Positions 34,402 to 43,933 are shown, counted from the stretch's first letter. The stretch is DNA of 64,000 nucleotides from a marine actinobacterium MedAcidi-G1 (GCA_000817085.1 JUEM01000001.1:58568-122567); one strand, 5' to 3'. Notes: generated from the sequence alone by a model not told the origin. Made by a program: numbers and translations.

Positions 34402-36506
34402 TCGGCGGCCTCGGTTTTTTTAGTGATCAGTAGACATTCATCTTGTTGAGTAGATAATTTCTTATTACTTGGAACCCAAGTCGTTGTTTGATTTTCGACA
34501 ATTATTGCTGGACCCATTACGCAATCACCGGGGTTTAGTTTTTCACGCTGAAAAACGGAAGCTTCAACTTCAGAATCTTCAACCGAGTCGTATATAACAC
34601 GTTTAAAATCGGTTGTAACAATATTTTCAGAGTCAACGGTGATAGTTTTTTCAGTTTCTGGTTTTGGGGAAGTAACTTTGACGGACCATCCAACTACCTC
34701 GATCTGGAGACCTTCTATAGCCCTGCCGAAATGTTCTTCATACGTTTTCTCGAATTTGTTTTTGAGTAATTCGATACCGAGGCTATCAAATGTTTTATTT
34801 TCCAGAGGTACAGTAATTTCCCATCCTTGTCCTGCATACCTCATAAAAGCGCAACGTTCTACAATTAAGCTCGCGATATTATGCTTTTCATTTGACGCAT
34901 CCATTACAAATTCTGTTGCTTCTGAAGTGAGGTCGACTAGAAGTTTATTTACGCTTTTATGGTCAAAATTCTGTGTGGAAACATAGAAGCTTTTTAAAGC
35001 CTCATAAGAAAAAGGTGTTTGAAGAAAACCTATAGCGGAACCCACTCCCGCCCCCGGTGGAATGAGTAATCTTTCTATTTCCAACTTGTCGCATAAGCGA
35101 GAGGCATGAAGTGGTGCTCCGCCACCGAATGCAATCATTGTGTATTGAGAGACGTCTCTGCCATTTTCCACTGCATGAACGCGAGCTGCATTAGCCATAT
35201 TTTCGTCAACTACCTCGATGATTCCGATTGCTGCACTTTCAGCGTCTGTTTCAAGCGGTTCTGCTACATCAGTTGAGATAGCTTTTCCCGATTCTTCTGG
35301 AATGAGATTTATGTCATCAGCGCCGAAAGTCTCGGGTGATATTCGGCCAAGCAATACGTTTGCATCTGTTACTGTTGCTAGAGAACCACCTAATCCATAT
35401 GCGGCTGGGCCCGGCTCGGAACCTGCGCTTAGAGGGCCGACTCTTATTTGTTTAAGATCGTCAACATTCGCGATTGATCCACCGCCAGCTCCTATCTCAA
35501 TCATTTCTATAACAGGTATCGAGATGGGCATTCCGCTCCCTTTGGTAAAGCGGTGGGTTCTTGCTACTTCAAATGTTTTTGCCGATCTTGGAGATTGTTC
35601 ATCAATCAGACAGATCTTTGCAGTCGTGCCTCCCATGTCATAGGAGAGGGCGGCGTCTATGCCATGCCGGGTAGCGATTTCTGAAGCGAAAATAGCTCCA
35701 CCAGCAGGCCCTGATTCTATGAGCCTTACCGGAAACTTTATTGCACTTTCTATGCTGATCAACCCACCACCCGAGTGAATGAGATGAATATCACATTTTG
35801 CTCCAGCATGAGCTAATTTTGTTTTAAGTCTTTCAAGATAAGAAGCCATCATTGGTTGGACATATGCGTTTGCACAGACAGTGTTAAATCGTTCAAATTC
35901 TCTCATTTGAGGTGAAACTTCAGATGAAATTGAAACTTTAATATTCGGAAGCTGATCTAAGAGCATTTCCTGAAAGAGAGATTCATGTTTATCGTTCATA
36001 TATGAATGTATAAAACCCACCGCAACAGCTTCGTACCCATTCTCTTCAAGTGATAGGTGCTTGATTAAGTTTTTAGCTTCCATTTCATCAAAAGGTAGAA
36101 GTACGGAACCATCTGCAGAGATACGTTCTGAAAGCACATATCTATCTTTTCTCTCAATCAGTGGCTTGGGTAATTCCAGATTGAGATCATATTGCTCAAA
36201 TCTGCTCTCAGTTCTCATCTCAATAGTGTCGCGAAAACCGTTTGTAGTTATAAAAGCTGTTTTGGCTCCTGTTCTTGAGATCAAAGCATTTGTAGCCAGA
36301 GTTGTGCCATGTATGAAAGAGTCAAGTTCAGAGAGGCTTGTTTCTGAGTCTGCTATTACTGCGTGTATGCCTTGGAGTATTCCTATTTCTGGTGATTCGT
36401 AAGTAGTGAGAACTTTTGTTGAAAAGATCTCTCCATTTGCTTCAAGCACGACGTCAGTGAATGTGCCTCCTACATCTGCTCCGATTCGTATTTTGTTCCT
36501 GACCAT
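34398..36506 (-). CDS. hyuA: Hydantoinase A / N-methylhydantoinase alpha-type subunit
   Basis: A 702-residue HyuA-family ATPase subunit. The phosphate-binding RIGADVGGTFTDVVLE opens the protein, the second actin-fold motif LSYDMGGTTAKICLID is near residue 290, and FGGGAPLHASRLCDKLEIERLLIPPGAGVGSAIG lies near 470. With HyuB it catalyses ATP-dependent ring opening of hydantoin-like compounds. Full length for the family. Placed between an SDR gene and hyuB on the same strand. Confidence 0.92.
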   Translation of the reverse strand: MVRNKIRIGADVGGTFTDVVLEANGEIFSTKVLTTYESPEIGILQGIHAVIADSETSLSELDSFIHGTTLATNALISRTGAKTAFITTNGFRDTIEMRTESRFEQYDLNLELPKPLIERKDRYVLSERISADGSVLLPFDEMEAKNLIKHLSLEENGYEAVAVGFIHSYMNDKHESLFQEMLLDQLPNIKVSISSEVSPQMREFERFNTVCANAYVQPMMASYLERLKTKLAHAGAKCDIHLIHSGGGLISIESAIKFPVRLIESGPAGGAIFASEIATRHGIDAALSYDMGGTTAKICLIDEQSPRSAKTFEVARTHRFTKGSGMPISIPVIEMIEIGAGGGSIANVDDLKQIRVGPLSAGSEPGPAAYGLGGSLATVTDANVLLGRISPETFGADDINLIPEESGKAISTDVAEPLETDAESAAIGIIEVVDENMANAARVHAVENGRDVSQYTMIAFGGGAPLHASRLCDKLEIERLLIPPGAGVGSAIGFLQTPFSYEALKSFYVSTQNFDHKSVNKLLVDLTSEATEFVMDASNEKHNIASLIVERCAFMRYAGQGWEITVPLENKTFDSLGIELLKNKFEKTYEEHFGRAIEGLQIEVVGWSVKVTSPKPETEKTITVDSENIVTTDFKRVIYDSVEDSEVEASVFQREKLNPGDCVMGPAIIVENQTTTWVPSNKKLSTQQDECLLITKKTEAAE

Positions 36507-36514
36507 TAGGGGTA

Positions 36515-37330
36515 TTAGTCTCCTTCGAGAATGTCCTGTAAAGGTGGGAACGTAGAAGGTGGGACTATGTCCACGGTGGCGGATCTCTGTTGTGAAAGCA
36601 TCCCGCCATCGACTTTGATCACATCCCCAGTGATGTACTTGGCATCTTCAGAAGCGAGGAAAAGTGCAGGCCCTGCCATGTCATCGGGATCTCCAGGGCG
36701 ACCAAGAGGTATATTCTCGCCTCGTAGATTTCGAGCGTCTTCGTCCATTCCTTCAGTATCGATTGAACCAGGCATCAGGGCACAGACTCTTATGCCGTAT
36801 GGGCCCAGGTCAAGGGCCATTGCTCTAGTAAGGGCTTCGATGCCTCCTTTTGAGGCGTCATAAGCGGTAAAGGATCTATGAGCGCGAGTAGCACCGCCTG
36901 AAGACATGTTTATAATTACACCGTGTTTTTTGGAAGCCATAATTCGTGCTGCTTGTTGAGAGCAGAGAAAATGACCTGTTAAATTAACGTCAATAATACG
37001 TCTCCACCAAGCTTCATCTGCTTCGAAGAAGTGAAGCATCGGGCTTACGATGCCTGCATTGTTTACCAGTACATCAACAGTCCCGAAATGTTCTAATGCT
37101 GAGTCAAAAATTTTTTTTACCTGACTGCTGTCAGCTACGTCTGCGGCGACTCCAATAGAATCACCTCCATCATTGTTGATACCTGTTACTACTTCGTTTA
37201 CACGATTTTCATCAATATCATTCACGACTACTCTGGCGCCCGCATGTGAGAATCTTTCCGCTATGGCACGTCCGATACCTTTTCCCGCACCAGTTACAAC
37301 GACGACTTGATCTTTGTGATTATCACTCAT
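36515..37330 (-). CDS. Short-chain dehydrogenase/reductase
   Basis: A 271-residue classical SDR. NAD(P) loop VVTGAGKGIGRAIAE at about 11-25, NNAG at 90, and the active site Ser plus Y-x-x-x-K in YDASKGGIEAL near 161. An Asp at the end of beta-2 (VVNDIDENR) favours NAD(H). It precedes hyuA by 8 bp, so it is likely part of the same catabolic operon. Substrate unknown. Confidence 0.88.
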   Translation of the reverse strand: MSDNHKDQVVVVTGAGKGIGRAIAERFSHAGARVVVNDIDENRVNEVVTGINNDGGDSIGVAADVADSSQVKKIFDSALEHFGTVDVLVNNAGIVSPMLHFFEADEAWWRRIIDVNLTGHFLCSQQAARIMASKKHGVIINMSSGGATRAHRSFTAYDASKGGIEALTRAMALDLGPYGIRVCALMPGSIDTEGMDEDARNLRGENIPLGRPGDPDDMAGPALFLASEDAKYITGDVIKVDGGMLSQQRSATVDIVPPSTFPPLQDILEGD

Positions 37331-37392
37331 TAGTTGCCCCCAAACAATATCCCTACAGCTAAGGATATCTAAGACAGAAAGATAATCTTTAT

Positions 37393-38568
37393 TCAGCTAC
37401 TTGTGTGGAAAGCTAAATGTGTGTGTCTTCTTACATAGTTTCCAGTTGCGTAGACGGAAGAAGTGTCATCTGCATAGAAATCAGGAAAATTTCTTAAAAT
37501 CTCTTTAAGTGCTATAGAGGACTGTAGACGAGCAACTGACGCACCTAGACAGAAATGTGCTCCTGATCCGAAACTCAGTATCCGTTTTATTTTCCGTTGA
37601 ACGTCAAGCTTTTCAGAATTTTTACCAAATTCACGTTCATCTCTGTTACCAGATCCATAACCAAGAAGAACACGTGACCCAGAAGGTATTGTTTTACCGT
37701 GCAACTTGAAGTCTTCCATAAGAACTCGACTCAAACCCTGAACAGGCGAGGTCATCCTGAGCAATTCCTCAATTGCCGTGGGTATAAGTCGTAAATCTTC
37801 TAACAAAAGTTTTCTTTGCTCTGGGTTCTCACTAAGTAGCACTGCCGAACCACCTAATAAACCGGTTGTTGTATCGTTGCCACCAGTGATCATTGTGAAG
37901 GCCAAACCGAGAATCCACATGATAGAAACTTTCTCTTCACCCATTTCTATGAGTTCAGAAATTAAATCATCTCCCGGTGTTCTCTTTCTCCACTCGATTA
38001 ATTCGGTGAAATAATTTGTTACTTCATAGATGGCTTCAAGCCCTGCACTTTCTTCGTCATGAATCGCACCCGCAACAATCTTCTCAGTCCAAGTGTCAAA
38101 AATAACTCGATCAGATGCTGGTACGCCTAGGTACTTTGAAACTACGTAACTTGGAAGAGGTTTAAATAGTTCAGAAATAATGTCACAGTCTCCAAGTTCC
38201 TTGATTCTATTAATAGCAGATTCGACAAAAGAAAAAATGTCTTCTGTCATATCCTCAGCTTTTCTGGGAGTGAAACCTTTGCTTATAAGTCTCCTGAATT
38301 CAGTGTGCTCAGGTGGATCTAAAAAAACTATGGGAGCAGCATCTCCCATATCTAGATTGTTTGAATCTTGATCAATCGTTAGGCCATGCCGAGAGGAGAA
38401 TATTCTGGGATTTCTTGCAGCGTTAAAAACATCTTCGAATCGAGACAAAAACCAATAGGAGCCTTCTTCTACGAAGTATGCGGGCGAGTTGTTTCGTAGC
38501 TCAGAGTACATGGGGTAAGGGTTACGCCAGGATTCGCCAGATCTTGGCACATATCTACTTTCCCCCAT
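37393..38568 (-). CDS. Cytochrome P450
   Basis: A soluble bacterial P450 of about 391 residues. The heme-Cys loop FGSGAHFCLGASVARL, the I-helix ITGGNDTTTG and the K-helix ExxR (EELLRM) are all present. The open frame extends to 38658, but the N-terminal 30 residues have no family character and would leave only 14 bp to the divergent start at 38673; ATG 38568, beginning MGESRYVPRSGESWRNPYPMY, is the natural P450 start. TATCCT five bases upstream could be a leaderless-type -10 box. No ferredoxin gene is adjacent. Confidence 0.87.
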   Translation of the reverse strand: MGESRYVPRSGESWRNPYPMYSELRNNSPAYFVEEGSYWFLSRFEDVFNAARNPRIFSSRHGLTIDQDSNNLDMGDAAPIVFLDPPEHTEFRRLISKGFTPRKAEDMTEDIFSFVESAINRIKELGDCDIISELFKPLPSYVVSKYLGVPASDRVIFDTWTEKIVAGAIHDEESAGLEAIYEVTNYFTELIEWRKRTPGDDLISELIEMGEEKVSIMWILGLAFTMITGGNDTTTGLLGGSAVLLSENPEQRKLLLEDLRLIPTAIEELLRMTSPVQGLSRVLMEDFKLHGKTIPSGSRVLLGYGSGNRDEREFGKNSEKLDVQRKIKRILSFGSGAHFCLGASVARLQSSIALKEILRNFPDFYADDTSSVYATGNYVRRHTHLAFHTSS

Positions 38569-38672
38569 ATGTAAGGATACTTTTAGTAAAAAGTTTTCCT
38601 TGACACCACTAAGTACAAGTTTGAAGGCAGAATCAATCTGTATGAAAAATTTGATCAATTCGGAGACTTCTA

Positions 38673-40322
38673 ATGAGTAATTACGATGTAGTTATTGTTG
38701 GTGGAGGATCGGCCGGATGTGTGCTCGCTAATCGTTTAAGCGAAAACAGTGATGTGAGTGTCCTTTTAATAGAAGCAGGAAGACGAGACCATCGATGGGA
38801 TTTCGTGATTCACATGCCGGCAGCACTTTCTTACGGCATAGGTAACAAATTTTACGACTGGAAGTATGAATCTGATCCCGAGCCAGGACTTGGAGGTAGA
38901 AGGGTCTCCCATGCTAGGGGAAAAGTTTTGGGGGGTTCGTCAAGCATCAACGGCATGATTTTCCAACGTGGCAATCCCGCAGATTATGAGCGCTGGGCTA
39001 CAACACCAGGTTGCAAAGAGTGGAGCTATTCCCACTGTCTACCTTATTTCCAGCGAATGGAGACTTGTCTTAATGGGGGAGATCGGTATAGAGGAGACAG
39101 TGGTCCTTTAATGTTGGAAAGAGGACCTGCTTCGACTCCTTTGTTTAGAGCTTTTTTTGATGCAGTGCAGGAAGCCGGTTACGAACTAACTGAAGATGTG
39201 AACGGGTATCGACAAGAGGGATTTGCTTCTTTTGACCGAAATATTCATCAGGGCAGACGAAACTCTGCTTCAGTTGCTTATTTACACCCGGTTGCCACAC
39301 GACCGAATTTAGATGTTATAACGAGAGCTCATGTAACGAAAATAATTTTCGACGGTAATAGGGCAGTGGGGGTTGAGCTAAAAAAAGATAGACGAAACAA
39401 AACAATTAGAGCCGGTGAAGTAATTTGTTGTGGAGGTGCTATAAACACTCCGCAACTCCTACAACTATCGGGAGTAGGTTCAGCTAGAACTCTCGAGGAA
39501 GCTGATGTGAAGACGCTGATCGACCTGCCTGGTGTGGGTGAAAATTTGCAGGATCACCTTGAAGTTTACGTTCAGTACGCCTGCAAAAAACCCGTTTCAA
39601 TGTCGCCTTATCTGCAAGTTTGGAGGCGACCTTTTGTTTTCCTCCAATGGCTTTTGAGAAGAGGCCCAGGCTCCACTAATCATTTCGAGGCAGGGGGCTT
39701 TGTGAGAGGTAACGAAAGAGTTGAGTGGCCAAATCTTATGTTCCACTTTTTACCTATTGCAATTAGATACGACGGGAGTACTCCGATCTCAGGTCACGGC
39801 TATCAGTTTCACGTTGGACCGATGTTTTCGGGTAGTCGAGGAAGTATCAAAATCAAAACTAAGGATCCTTTTGAGAAGCCGTCTATTAGATTCAATTATC
39901 TCTCCACTGAAGAAGATCGAAAAGAGTGGGTCGAGGCCATTCGTGTTGCCAGAAACATAATGGGTCAGTCAGCTTTCGAAGAATTCAATGGGGGTGAGAT
40001 ATCGCCAGGTCCAAATGTGAAAAATGATGATGAGATTTTGAATTGGATAAAAAAAGACTCAGAGACAGCGCTTCATCCATCCTGTTCCGCTCGAATGGGA
40101 ACAGACCATATGGCAGTCGTAGACCCTTCGTCAATGCGGGTTCATGGAACAGAGCAGCTACGAGTGGTTGATGCTTCTGTCATGCCCAATATCACTAATG
40201 GAAATATTTATGCACCAGTTATGATGCTTGCCGAGAAGGCAGCAGATCTAATATTGGGTAATACTCCACTAGCAAGAGATGACTCACCTGTCTATAGGCA
40301 TAAAGGAGATGAAAAAATATGA
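38673..40322 (+). CDS. GMC-family oxidoreductase (choline dehydrogenase-like)
   Basis: A 549-residue FAD enzyme of the glucose-methanol-choline family, close to BetA choline dehydrogenase. The FAD motif [21 protein letters not shown] opens the protein, [30 protein letters not shown] is the PROSITE GMC-1 region, [16 protein letters not shown] the GMC-2 motif, and the catalytic His region [11 protein letters not shown] and [19 protein letters not shown] lie near the end. It likely oxidises choline or another alcohol. It overlaps the demethylase-like gene by 4 bp. Confidence 0.88.
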   Translation: MSNYDVVIVGGGSAGCVLANRLSENSDVSVLLIEAGRRDHRWDFVIHMPAALSYGIGNKFYDWKYESDPEPGLGGRRVSHARGKVLGGSSSINGMIFQRGNPADYERWATTPGCKEWSYSHCLPYFQRMETCLNGGDRYRGDSGPLMLERGPASTPLFRAFFDAVQEAGYELTEDVNGYRQEGFASFDRNIHQGRRNSASVAYLHPVATRPNLDVITRAHVTKIIFDGNRAVGVELKKDRRNKTIRAGEVICCGGAINTPQLLQLSGVGSARTLEEADVKTLIDLPGVGENLQDHLEVYVQYACKKPVSMSPYLQVWRRPFVFLQWLLRRGPGSTNHFEAGGFVRGNERVEWPNLMFHFLPIAIRYDGSTPISGHGYQFHVGPMFSGSRGSIKIKTKDPFEKPSIRFNYLSTEEDRKEWVEAIRVARNIMGQSAFEEFNGGEISPGPNVKNDDEILNWIKKDSETALHPSCSARMGTDHMAVVDPSSMRVHGTEQLRVVDASVMPNITNGNIYAPVMMLAEKAADLILGNTPLARDDSPVYRHKGDEKI

Positions 40323-41431
40323 CTAGCGAAATTGCTATCGGCTCGAGAGTTAGGAAGTCCCCCTTTTACGACGCGACGATCTCACATGGAGTTAAGCAAT
40401 TTTCAGTTTACAACCATATGTATATGCCAACTTCATACGGGGACCCAGTCGCTGAGTATGAGGCGTTAACTGAAAGGGTTTCTATTTGGGATGTGGCCGT
40501 AGAGCGTCAAGTCGAGATAGTGGGTTCTGAAGCTCTTGAATTAGTTGAATATTTGTCTACTAGGGGAATGAGATCATGCAAGGAGGGTAGATCTAGGTAC
40601 ACGCCAATTTGTGATCATAAGGGGATTTTGATTAACGATCCCATAACGCTTTGCCTAGGGAAAGATCGTTATTGGATGTCGATCGCAGATGGTGACCTAC
40701 TACTCTGGGCACAAGCTATAAGTTATGAAAGAAACATAGAGTGCAGTGTATTTGAGCCAGAAGTTTCGCCTTTGGCAGTTCAAGGACCTAAATCTGATGA
40801 AACTATGGCTGATTTACTCGGAGACTGGGTAACGGACATACCATTCTTTGGTTTTGTAGATACAGAGCTAGATGGCATTCCATTTTTGATCTGTCGATCA
40901 GGCTGGAGTGGTCAAGGTGGTTTTGAATTATTTCTGACTGATGAATCTAAGGGGATAGATCTTTGGGAGAGAGTTTGGGAAGCCGGTTTGAAATATGGGA
41001 TACACCCAGGTACGCCTAACGCAGTGGAAAGAATAGAAAGTGAATTACTTTCATATAGAGCTGACTGCGCAGCTTCAGCAACTCCTTTAGAATTGGGTCT
41101 GGAACGCTTTATGAATCTAGAAAGAGAGGATCATTTCATAGGAAAAGAAGCTTTACTTTCAGAAAGAAGTAGAGGTCCTTCTAGGCGATTGGTAAAGATT
41201 ATATTGTCAGGCGAGCGTCTAACTGCACCAAATGAAGAACCGTGGCCTGCATTAGATGAATCAGGAAATGAAATCGGGGAAATACGCGTAGCGGCATGGT
41301 CACCTGCTGTGAAAGGAAATTTGGGTTTGGCATTAATCTCAAGTCAAAACGCTGGTAAAGATTTCAACACAGTTAGTAAAGACGGTCAAAGTTACAGAGC
41401 AACACATCTAAGTTACTTTGGTGAAAGGTAA
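40319..41431 (+). CDS. dmdA: GcvT-fold demethylase, DmdA-like (dimethylsulfoniopropionate demethylase family)
   Basis: A 370-residue aminomethyltransferase-fold protein that resembles DmdA of SAR11 by memory: [58 protein letters not shown] and [10 protein letters not shown] follow the DmdA pattern. DmdA moves a methyl group from DMSP to tetrahydrofolate. It is co-translated with a choline-dehydrogenase-like enzyme, so a betaine- or dimethylglycine-type donor is also possible. The family is secure; DMSP specificity is a reasonable but untested inference. Confidence 0.7.
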   Translation: MTSEIAIGSRVRKSPFYDATISHGVKQFSVYNHMYMPTSYGDPVAEYEALTERVSIWDVAVERQVEIVGSEALELVEYLSTRGMRSCKEGRSRYTPICDHKGILINDPITLCLGKDRYWMSIADGDLLLWAQAISYERNIECSVFEPEVSPLAVQGPKSDETMADLLGDWVTDIPFFGFVDTELDGIPFLICRSGWSGQGGFELFLTDESKGIDLWERVWEAGLKYGIHPGTPNAVERIESELLSYRADCAASATPLELGLERFMNLEREDHFIGKEALLSERSRGPSRRLVKIILSGERLTAPNEEPWPALDESGNEIGEIRVAAWSPAVKGNLGLALISSQNAGKDFNTVSKDGQSYRATHLSYFGER

Positions 41432-41448
41432 ACCAATTTTATATATTT

Positions 41449-41473
41449 GGAAAATTCAATAATCGAATTTTCC
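41449..41473. promoter_or_regulatory. Perfect 9-bp inverted repeat before the UGSC operon
   Basis: GGAAAATTC (41449-41457) and GAATTTTCC (41465-41473) flank a 7-base spacer, in the 64-bp gap between the DmdA-like gene and the 350-residue protein. No T run follows, so an operator or a weak processing hairpin is more likely than a terminator. Confidence 0.4.
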
Positions 41474-41495
41474 CAACTGTAAAGTCGGCAAGTCT

Positions 41496-42548
41496 ATGAA
41501 CGACAATGGTGGAATGGAAAGTTCAAGCCAGTTTCTCGAACTCTCGGATGAAGATCCAGCCACTATTTATGAATTATTTGAAAGTCATGGTTGGGGAGAT
41601 GGACTGCCATTAGTGGCGCCTACTGACGAACGTGTTACTGAAATGCTCAGCCATGTAAAAGCATCTCCGGAGGAAGTGATAACAGTTCTTCCTCCACGTG
41701 GAGGATCTGCAACTTATCGAGCCGTGGCGGTTAACGCAGTTTTAGCGGGATGCAAATCAGAATATTTTCCTATTGTTGTAGAAGCGGTAAAGGCGTTAGG
41801 TAATCAAAAAATTAATTTGCGTGGGGTCAATACAACTACTCATCCTGTGGCCCCGTTATTGATAGTTCATGGCAGCGCAGTTGAGGAGCTTGGCTTTAAC
41901 TCAGGTTTGGGTACATTCGGGCCTGGTAATCGAGCAAACGCTACCGTGGGCAGGGCGATCCGTCTTGTGTTATTGCACGTTGCTGGGGCAGTACCAGGTC
42001 CGGGTGATGCCGCAACTCAAGGACAACCTTCGAAATACACTTATTGCATTGCGGAGAATCAAAAAGAAAGCCCTTGGGAGCCGTACCCCATGTCACTCGG
42101 GCTTAATTCAGAAAGCGCACTTACAATTCACTGTGGTGAAAACCCGCATAATTTTCATGACATGGAATCAGAAAACATAGAGAGGATACTTGATAAAGGA
42201 GCTTCGGTTATGGCAACTTTTGGAGTAAACAATGCGTGTATCTCTGGTGGTGAATGGTTCATAATTCTTTGTCCTGAGCATGCTTTAACCGCATCGAATC
42301 AAGGATGGAGTAGAGAAGATGTTTCCAATTACTTGTTCGAGAAAGCGAGAATGCCTGCTGGCAGCTTTAGAGAACAGTTTAACTTATTAGCATGGGCGGA
42401 CTGGATGAAGTCACTTTCAGATGAAGAGTTAGTACCGATGACTCAAAAAGTTGAAAACATTAAAGTTTTAGTAAGTGGAGGTGCCGGAAAGCATTCATGT
42501 GTAGTTCCCAGTTGGGGAATGACCAGAAGCGTGACGGTTCCAATATAA
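41496..42548 (+). CDS. Uncharacterised 350-residue protein co-located with the UGSC selenoprotein
   Basis: A soluble 350-residue protein with no signal peptide or membrane segment that I do not recognise as a named enzyme. It has Cys residues in LAGCKSEYF, YTYCIAEN, IHCGENPH, NNACISGGE, ILCPEHA and HSCVVPSWG, and Gly-rich stretches at PPRGGSATYRAVAVNAV and GPGNRANATVGRAIRL. The last 25 residues (KVLVSGGAGKHSCVVPSWG) look like a Rossmann or redox tail. It stands 22 bp upstream of the UGSC selenoprotein gene on the same strand, so the two probably form a complex or pathway. Function unknown. Confidence 0.75.
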   Translation: MNDNGGMESSSQFLELSDEDPATIYELFESHGWGDGLPLVAPTDERVTEMLSHVKASPEEVITVLPPRGGSATYRAVAVNAVLAGCKSEYFPIVVEAVKALGNQKINLRGVNTTTHPVAPLLIVHGSAVEELGFNSGLGTFGPGNRANATVGRAIRLVLLHVAGAVPGPGDAATQGQPSKYTYCIAENQKESPWEPYPMSLGLNSESALTIHCGENPHNFHDMESENIERILDKGASVMATFGVNNACISGGEWFIILCPEHALTASNQGWSREDVSNYLFEKARMPAGSFREQFNLLAWADWMKSLSDEELVPMTQKVENIKVLVSGGAGKHSCVVPSWGMTRSVTVPI

Positions 42549-42570
42549 ACGGCGAAGAGAGGTCTAATCT

Positions 42571-43104
42571 ATGAATATGAAAATTCATACTCCTGAAGGT
42601 GAGTTAATGGATGAAGTAGTTGAATTGTGTTCAACGGCCCCGTTGTTCTCTGGTGGGAAGATAGGAGTTCTTGAGAACGGTAAACCTAATGCTGGTCTTT
42701 TACTAACAGAGATTGCTGAAGGGCTTGCGGAGAGGATTGATGCAAATTTTTCGATAGTCACTGGAAAAGGTGAAAGAGCGAATGCTGCTACGGCATGCAA
42801 TCCTCAAGTAGTTGGAATGCTCGCAGAGGAAGTTCAATTGGTTTTAACGGGTTCAGCTGATTGAGGGTCCTGTACTTCGTGGAGTGTCCACGATTTGATT
42901 GAAATAGAAAAAGCAGGAGTGCCAGCAGTAGTTTTCACTACAGAAAATTTTAAAGAATTAACTCGTTCAGCGGCTAATAGCTTAGGTATCCCAAAAGCGA
43001 GGATTGTTGTAGTGCCACACCCTTTAGGCGGTACAGAAAAAGAAGTTATCGTTAGCTGGGCTAAGTCAGCTATAGACGATTTGCTGAAAGTATTGGAGGC
43101 CTAA
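42571..43104 (+). CDS. UGSC-family selenoprotein, read through an in-frame TGA
   Basis: A 177-residue protein of the UGSC (seleno)protein family if TGA at 42862-42864 is read as selenocysteine. The codons from there spell U98-G-S-C101 followed by TSWSVHDLIEIEKAGVPAVV, the family's eponymous motif. The same frame continues to 43104, giving 79 residues after U98. Simple ORF calling splits it into a 97-residue piece and a 69-residue piece starting at a false TTG. The U-x-x-C motif indicates redox or reductive-cleavage chemistry. It lies between the 350-residue protein and an SDR gene. The alternative is a nonsense mutation or error, judged unlikely. Confidence 0.88.
42877..42893 (+). promoter_or_regulatory. 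Putative bacterial SECIS element for the UGSC gene
   Basis: TCGTGGA (42877-42883) and TCCACGA (42887-42893) form a perfect 7-bp stem around loop GTG just downstream of the UGA. The loop G and U lie at +20 and +21 after the UGA, the same positions as the SelB-contact bases in E. coli fdhF and in the AhpD-like gene of this window. Confidence 0.75.
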
Positions 43105-43105
43105 T

Positions 43106-43897
43106 TTGTCTATCGAAATTGATCATTCGGGAAAAAATGTTGTTGTAACAGGTGCAGGCGCTGGAATAGGACGCTGCATAGCAATACGATTTGCTCGAGC
43201 TGGAGCAAATATAGCCGTTCTGGATAAGAGAGCCGAAAAGGCACAGGAAACTATCGAATTGATAGCTTCCTTGAATGAAGGATTGTCTTATTCTGTCGTT
43301 GGTGATGCTCGCGAAGAGGGTCAGATCGAAGAGATGTTTGACGAGTCTTCTACGAAACTTGGCGGGATTGATATAGCGGTTAACAATATCGGAATGCTTG
43401 GCTCGGAGGGAACTGCTCCACTTTTAGAAATGGATGAAAAAAAGTGGAAAGATGTATTAGAACAGAATCTTTTAGTAACAGCCTTGTCCATGAAGTCAGA
43501 AGTAAAACACATGCGAGAAGCTGGAAGTGGTGTAATTATTAATGTGAGTTCAGGTGAAACGACAAGACCGAGTCCCTTTTTGGCAGGTTACGGTGCGGCT
43601 AAAGCGGCGATCAATCACCTGACTCAGACAGCGGCAGTGGAATTTGGACCAATGGGTATAAGAGTTATTGCGGTTGCCCCGGGTACAACCTTGACCGAGA
43701 CAGTTTCAGATTTTTTTGATGAAGATCGAATTTCAGCCATACAACAGTCGAATCCATTAAGAAGAATGAGCGACATAGAAGACCTAGGTTATTTATCTGT
43801 TTTTCTGGCCTCTGATTTTGCTCAGAATATTACTGGTCAGTTCTTTTTAGCTGATGCAGGTGCCCATTTGTCTCGTGAAAGACCACCAAATGCCTAA
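43106..43897 (+). CDS. Short-chain dehydrogenase/reductase
   Basis: A 263-residue classical SDR. NAD(P) loop VVTGAGAGIGRCIAIRF near 12-28, NNIG near 91, active-site Ser in NVSSGETTR and YGAAK for Y-x-x-x-K. The start is TTG directly after the UGSC stop, with GGAGG about eight bases upstream inside the UGSC end. It is likely part of the UGSC operon. Substrate unknown. Confidence 0.87.
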   Translation: MSIEIDHSGKNVVVTGAGAGIGRCIAIRFARAGANIAVLDKRAEKAQETIELIASLNEGLSYSVVGDAREEGQIEEMFDESSTKLGGIDIAVNNIGMLGSEGTAPLLEMDEKKWKDVLEQNLLVTALSMKSEVKHMREAGSGVIINVSSGETTRPSPFLAGYGAAKAAINHLTQTAAVEFGPMGIRVIAVAPGTTLTETVSDFFDEDRISAIQQSNPLRRMSDIEDLGYLSVFLASDFAQNITGQFFLADAGAHLSRERPPNA

Positions 43898-43933
43898 GAG
43901 TTTTTATGCAAAATAAAGATTTTATGAATCAGC

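Noticed and set aside
35218..35643. Long antisense open frame within the hyuA gene
   Set aside because: It lacks family motifs or a ribosome site and lies wholly opposite a well-supported gene; it is a codon-bias shadow.
38569..38658. N-terminal 30-residue extension of the P450
   Set aside because: No resemblance to P450 N-termini and it would leave 14 bp for two divergent promoters.
42895..43104. Independent 69-residue gene starting at TTG 42895
   Set aside because: It is the second part of the UGSC selenoprotein, in the same frame and only 30 bases after the TGA; the bases between encode the family motif.
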